Source: a bacterium 42_11 (GTDB lineage: Bacteria > Synergistota > GBS-1). Taken from it: a stretch of 7,017 bases of DNA. The position numbers and the translations under genes are program-made. Location of the stretch: assembly GCA_001508835.1 (NCBI GenBank), contig LGFB01000068.1:1-7017 (forward strand), given 5' to 3'. Under the pieces are notes generated by a model. The model saw only the letters and a program-made list of their open reading frames with translations. It made no database searches and was not told the DNA's origin. Shown here one piece after another: positions 6,613-7,017 of this stretch (position 1 is the first letter of the stretch; every line of letters begins with the position of its first letter).

Positions 6613-7017
6613 TTGATTGATAGAGTAATTATCAAAGGGGCGAGGGAGCATAATCTAAAAAACATAACGCTTGAGATACCTAAGAATAAGTTGGTTGTAA
6701 TAACAGGGGTTTCTGGTTCGGGCAAATCTTCACTGGCTTTCGATACTATATATGCAGAGGGACAAAGGCGTTATGTGGAATCTCTGTCCGCGTATGCAAG
6801 ACAGTTTTTGGGAAGACTGGAAAAGCCTGATGTAGATTCTATAGAAGGGCTCTCTCCTGCCATATCTATAGATCAAAAGGGTGTACCTAAGAATCCAAGA
6901 TCTACAGTTGGAACGATAACGGAGATTTACGATTACTTAAGACTTCTTTTTGCAAGGATAGGCATTCCTCATTGTCCTGTCTGTGGGAGGAAAATAGAAA
7001 GACAGACTGTGGATCAA
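6613..7017 (+). CDS. uvrA: Excinuclease ABC subunit UvrA, N-terminal part (3' end outside window)
   Basis: DNA-damage sensor ATPase of nucleotide excision repair that forms a complex with UvrB. The first 135 codons are present and continue past the window edge. The protein starts [18 protein letters not shown], the standard UvrA opening. It has Walker A GVSGSGKS (32-39), then [20 protein letters not shown] (48-67), [12 protein letters not shown] (78-89), [17 protein letters not shown] (94-110), and a CPVCG pair (121-125) that looks like half of a zinc site. The start is TTG 6613, the only plausible initiator in this frame near the conserved N-terminus, with AGGTG (6601-6605) 7 bases upstream overlapping the previous stop. 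A TTG start may hold its translation below that of its neighbours. It lies 10 bases after the YqhA-like gene, so it belongs to the same operon. Confidence 0.96.
   Translation, partial: MIDRVIIKGAREHNLKNITLEIPKNKLVVITGVSGSGKSSLAFDTIYAEGQRRYVESLSAYARQFLGRLEKPDVDSIEGLSPAISIDQKGVPKNPRSTVGTITEIYDYLRLLFARIGIPHCPVCGRKIERQTVDQ

Overview
The window is a compact stretch of bacterial chromosome with every gene on the + strand and almost no intergenic space. It holds two complete housekeeping blocks and is cut at both ends. The coding strand is purine-rich, arginine is mostly AGA/AGG and isoleucine often ATA. That, with the charged Lys/Glu-rich proteins, suggests a thermophilic, probably anaerobic, moderately AT-rich bacterium. 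The tilS-hpt-ftsH order is known from Firmicutes and several deep thermophilic lineages. I cannot name the phylum from sequence alone.

Block 1 (1-3798): the 3' part of tilS (tRNA-Ile lysidine synthase) overlaps hpt (hypoxanthine phosphoribosyltransferase) by 4 bases. After 52 bases carrying a good extended -10 promoter comes ftsH, a complete AAA+ membrane metalloprotease. Twenty bases later follows a small hotdog-fold thioesterase of the fluoroacetyl-CoA thioesterase (FlK) type. A GC-rich nested hairpin at 3828-3860 closes the block.

Block 2 (3891-7017): a cysteine-rich DUF6485-like protein of 66 residues, then uvrB, a YqhA/UPF0114-type four-helix membrane protein, and the first 135 codons of uvrA. 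Spacing is tight throughout (overlaps or 10 bases), so this looks like one nucleotide-excision-repair operon carrying two uncharacterised passengers. No LexA-type operator is visible.

The most interesting spot is the uvrB 3' end. In its own frame uvrB runs 83 bases into the yqhA-like gene and gains a tail of about 35 residues after its UVR motif. Just before the overlap lies a perfect X-XXY-YYZ heptamer (T TTA AAG) in the uvrB frame. A -1 shift there leads within three codons to TGA-TAG, immediately before the downstream GTG start, and gives a UvrB of ordinary length (661 residues). This could be programmed frameshifting, a natural one-base deletion or an assembly error. A second oddity is the thioesterase, which appears to have Asn where FlK has its catalytic Glu. 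No mobile elements, CRISPR arrays, tRNA or rRNA genes were found.
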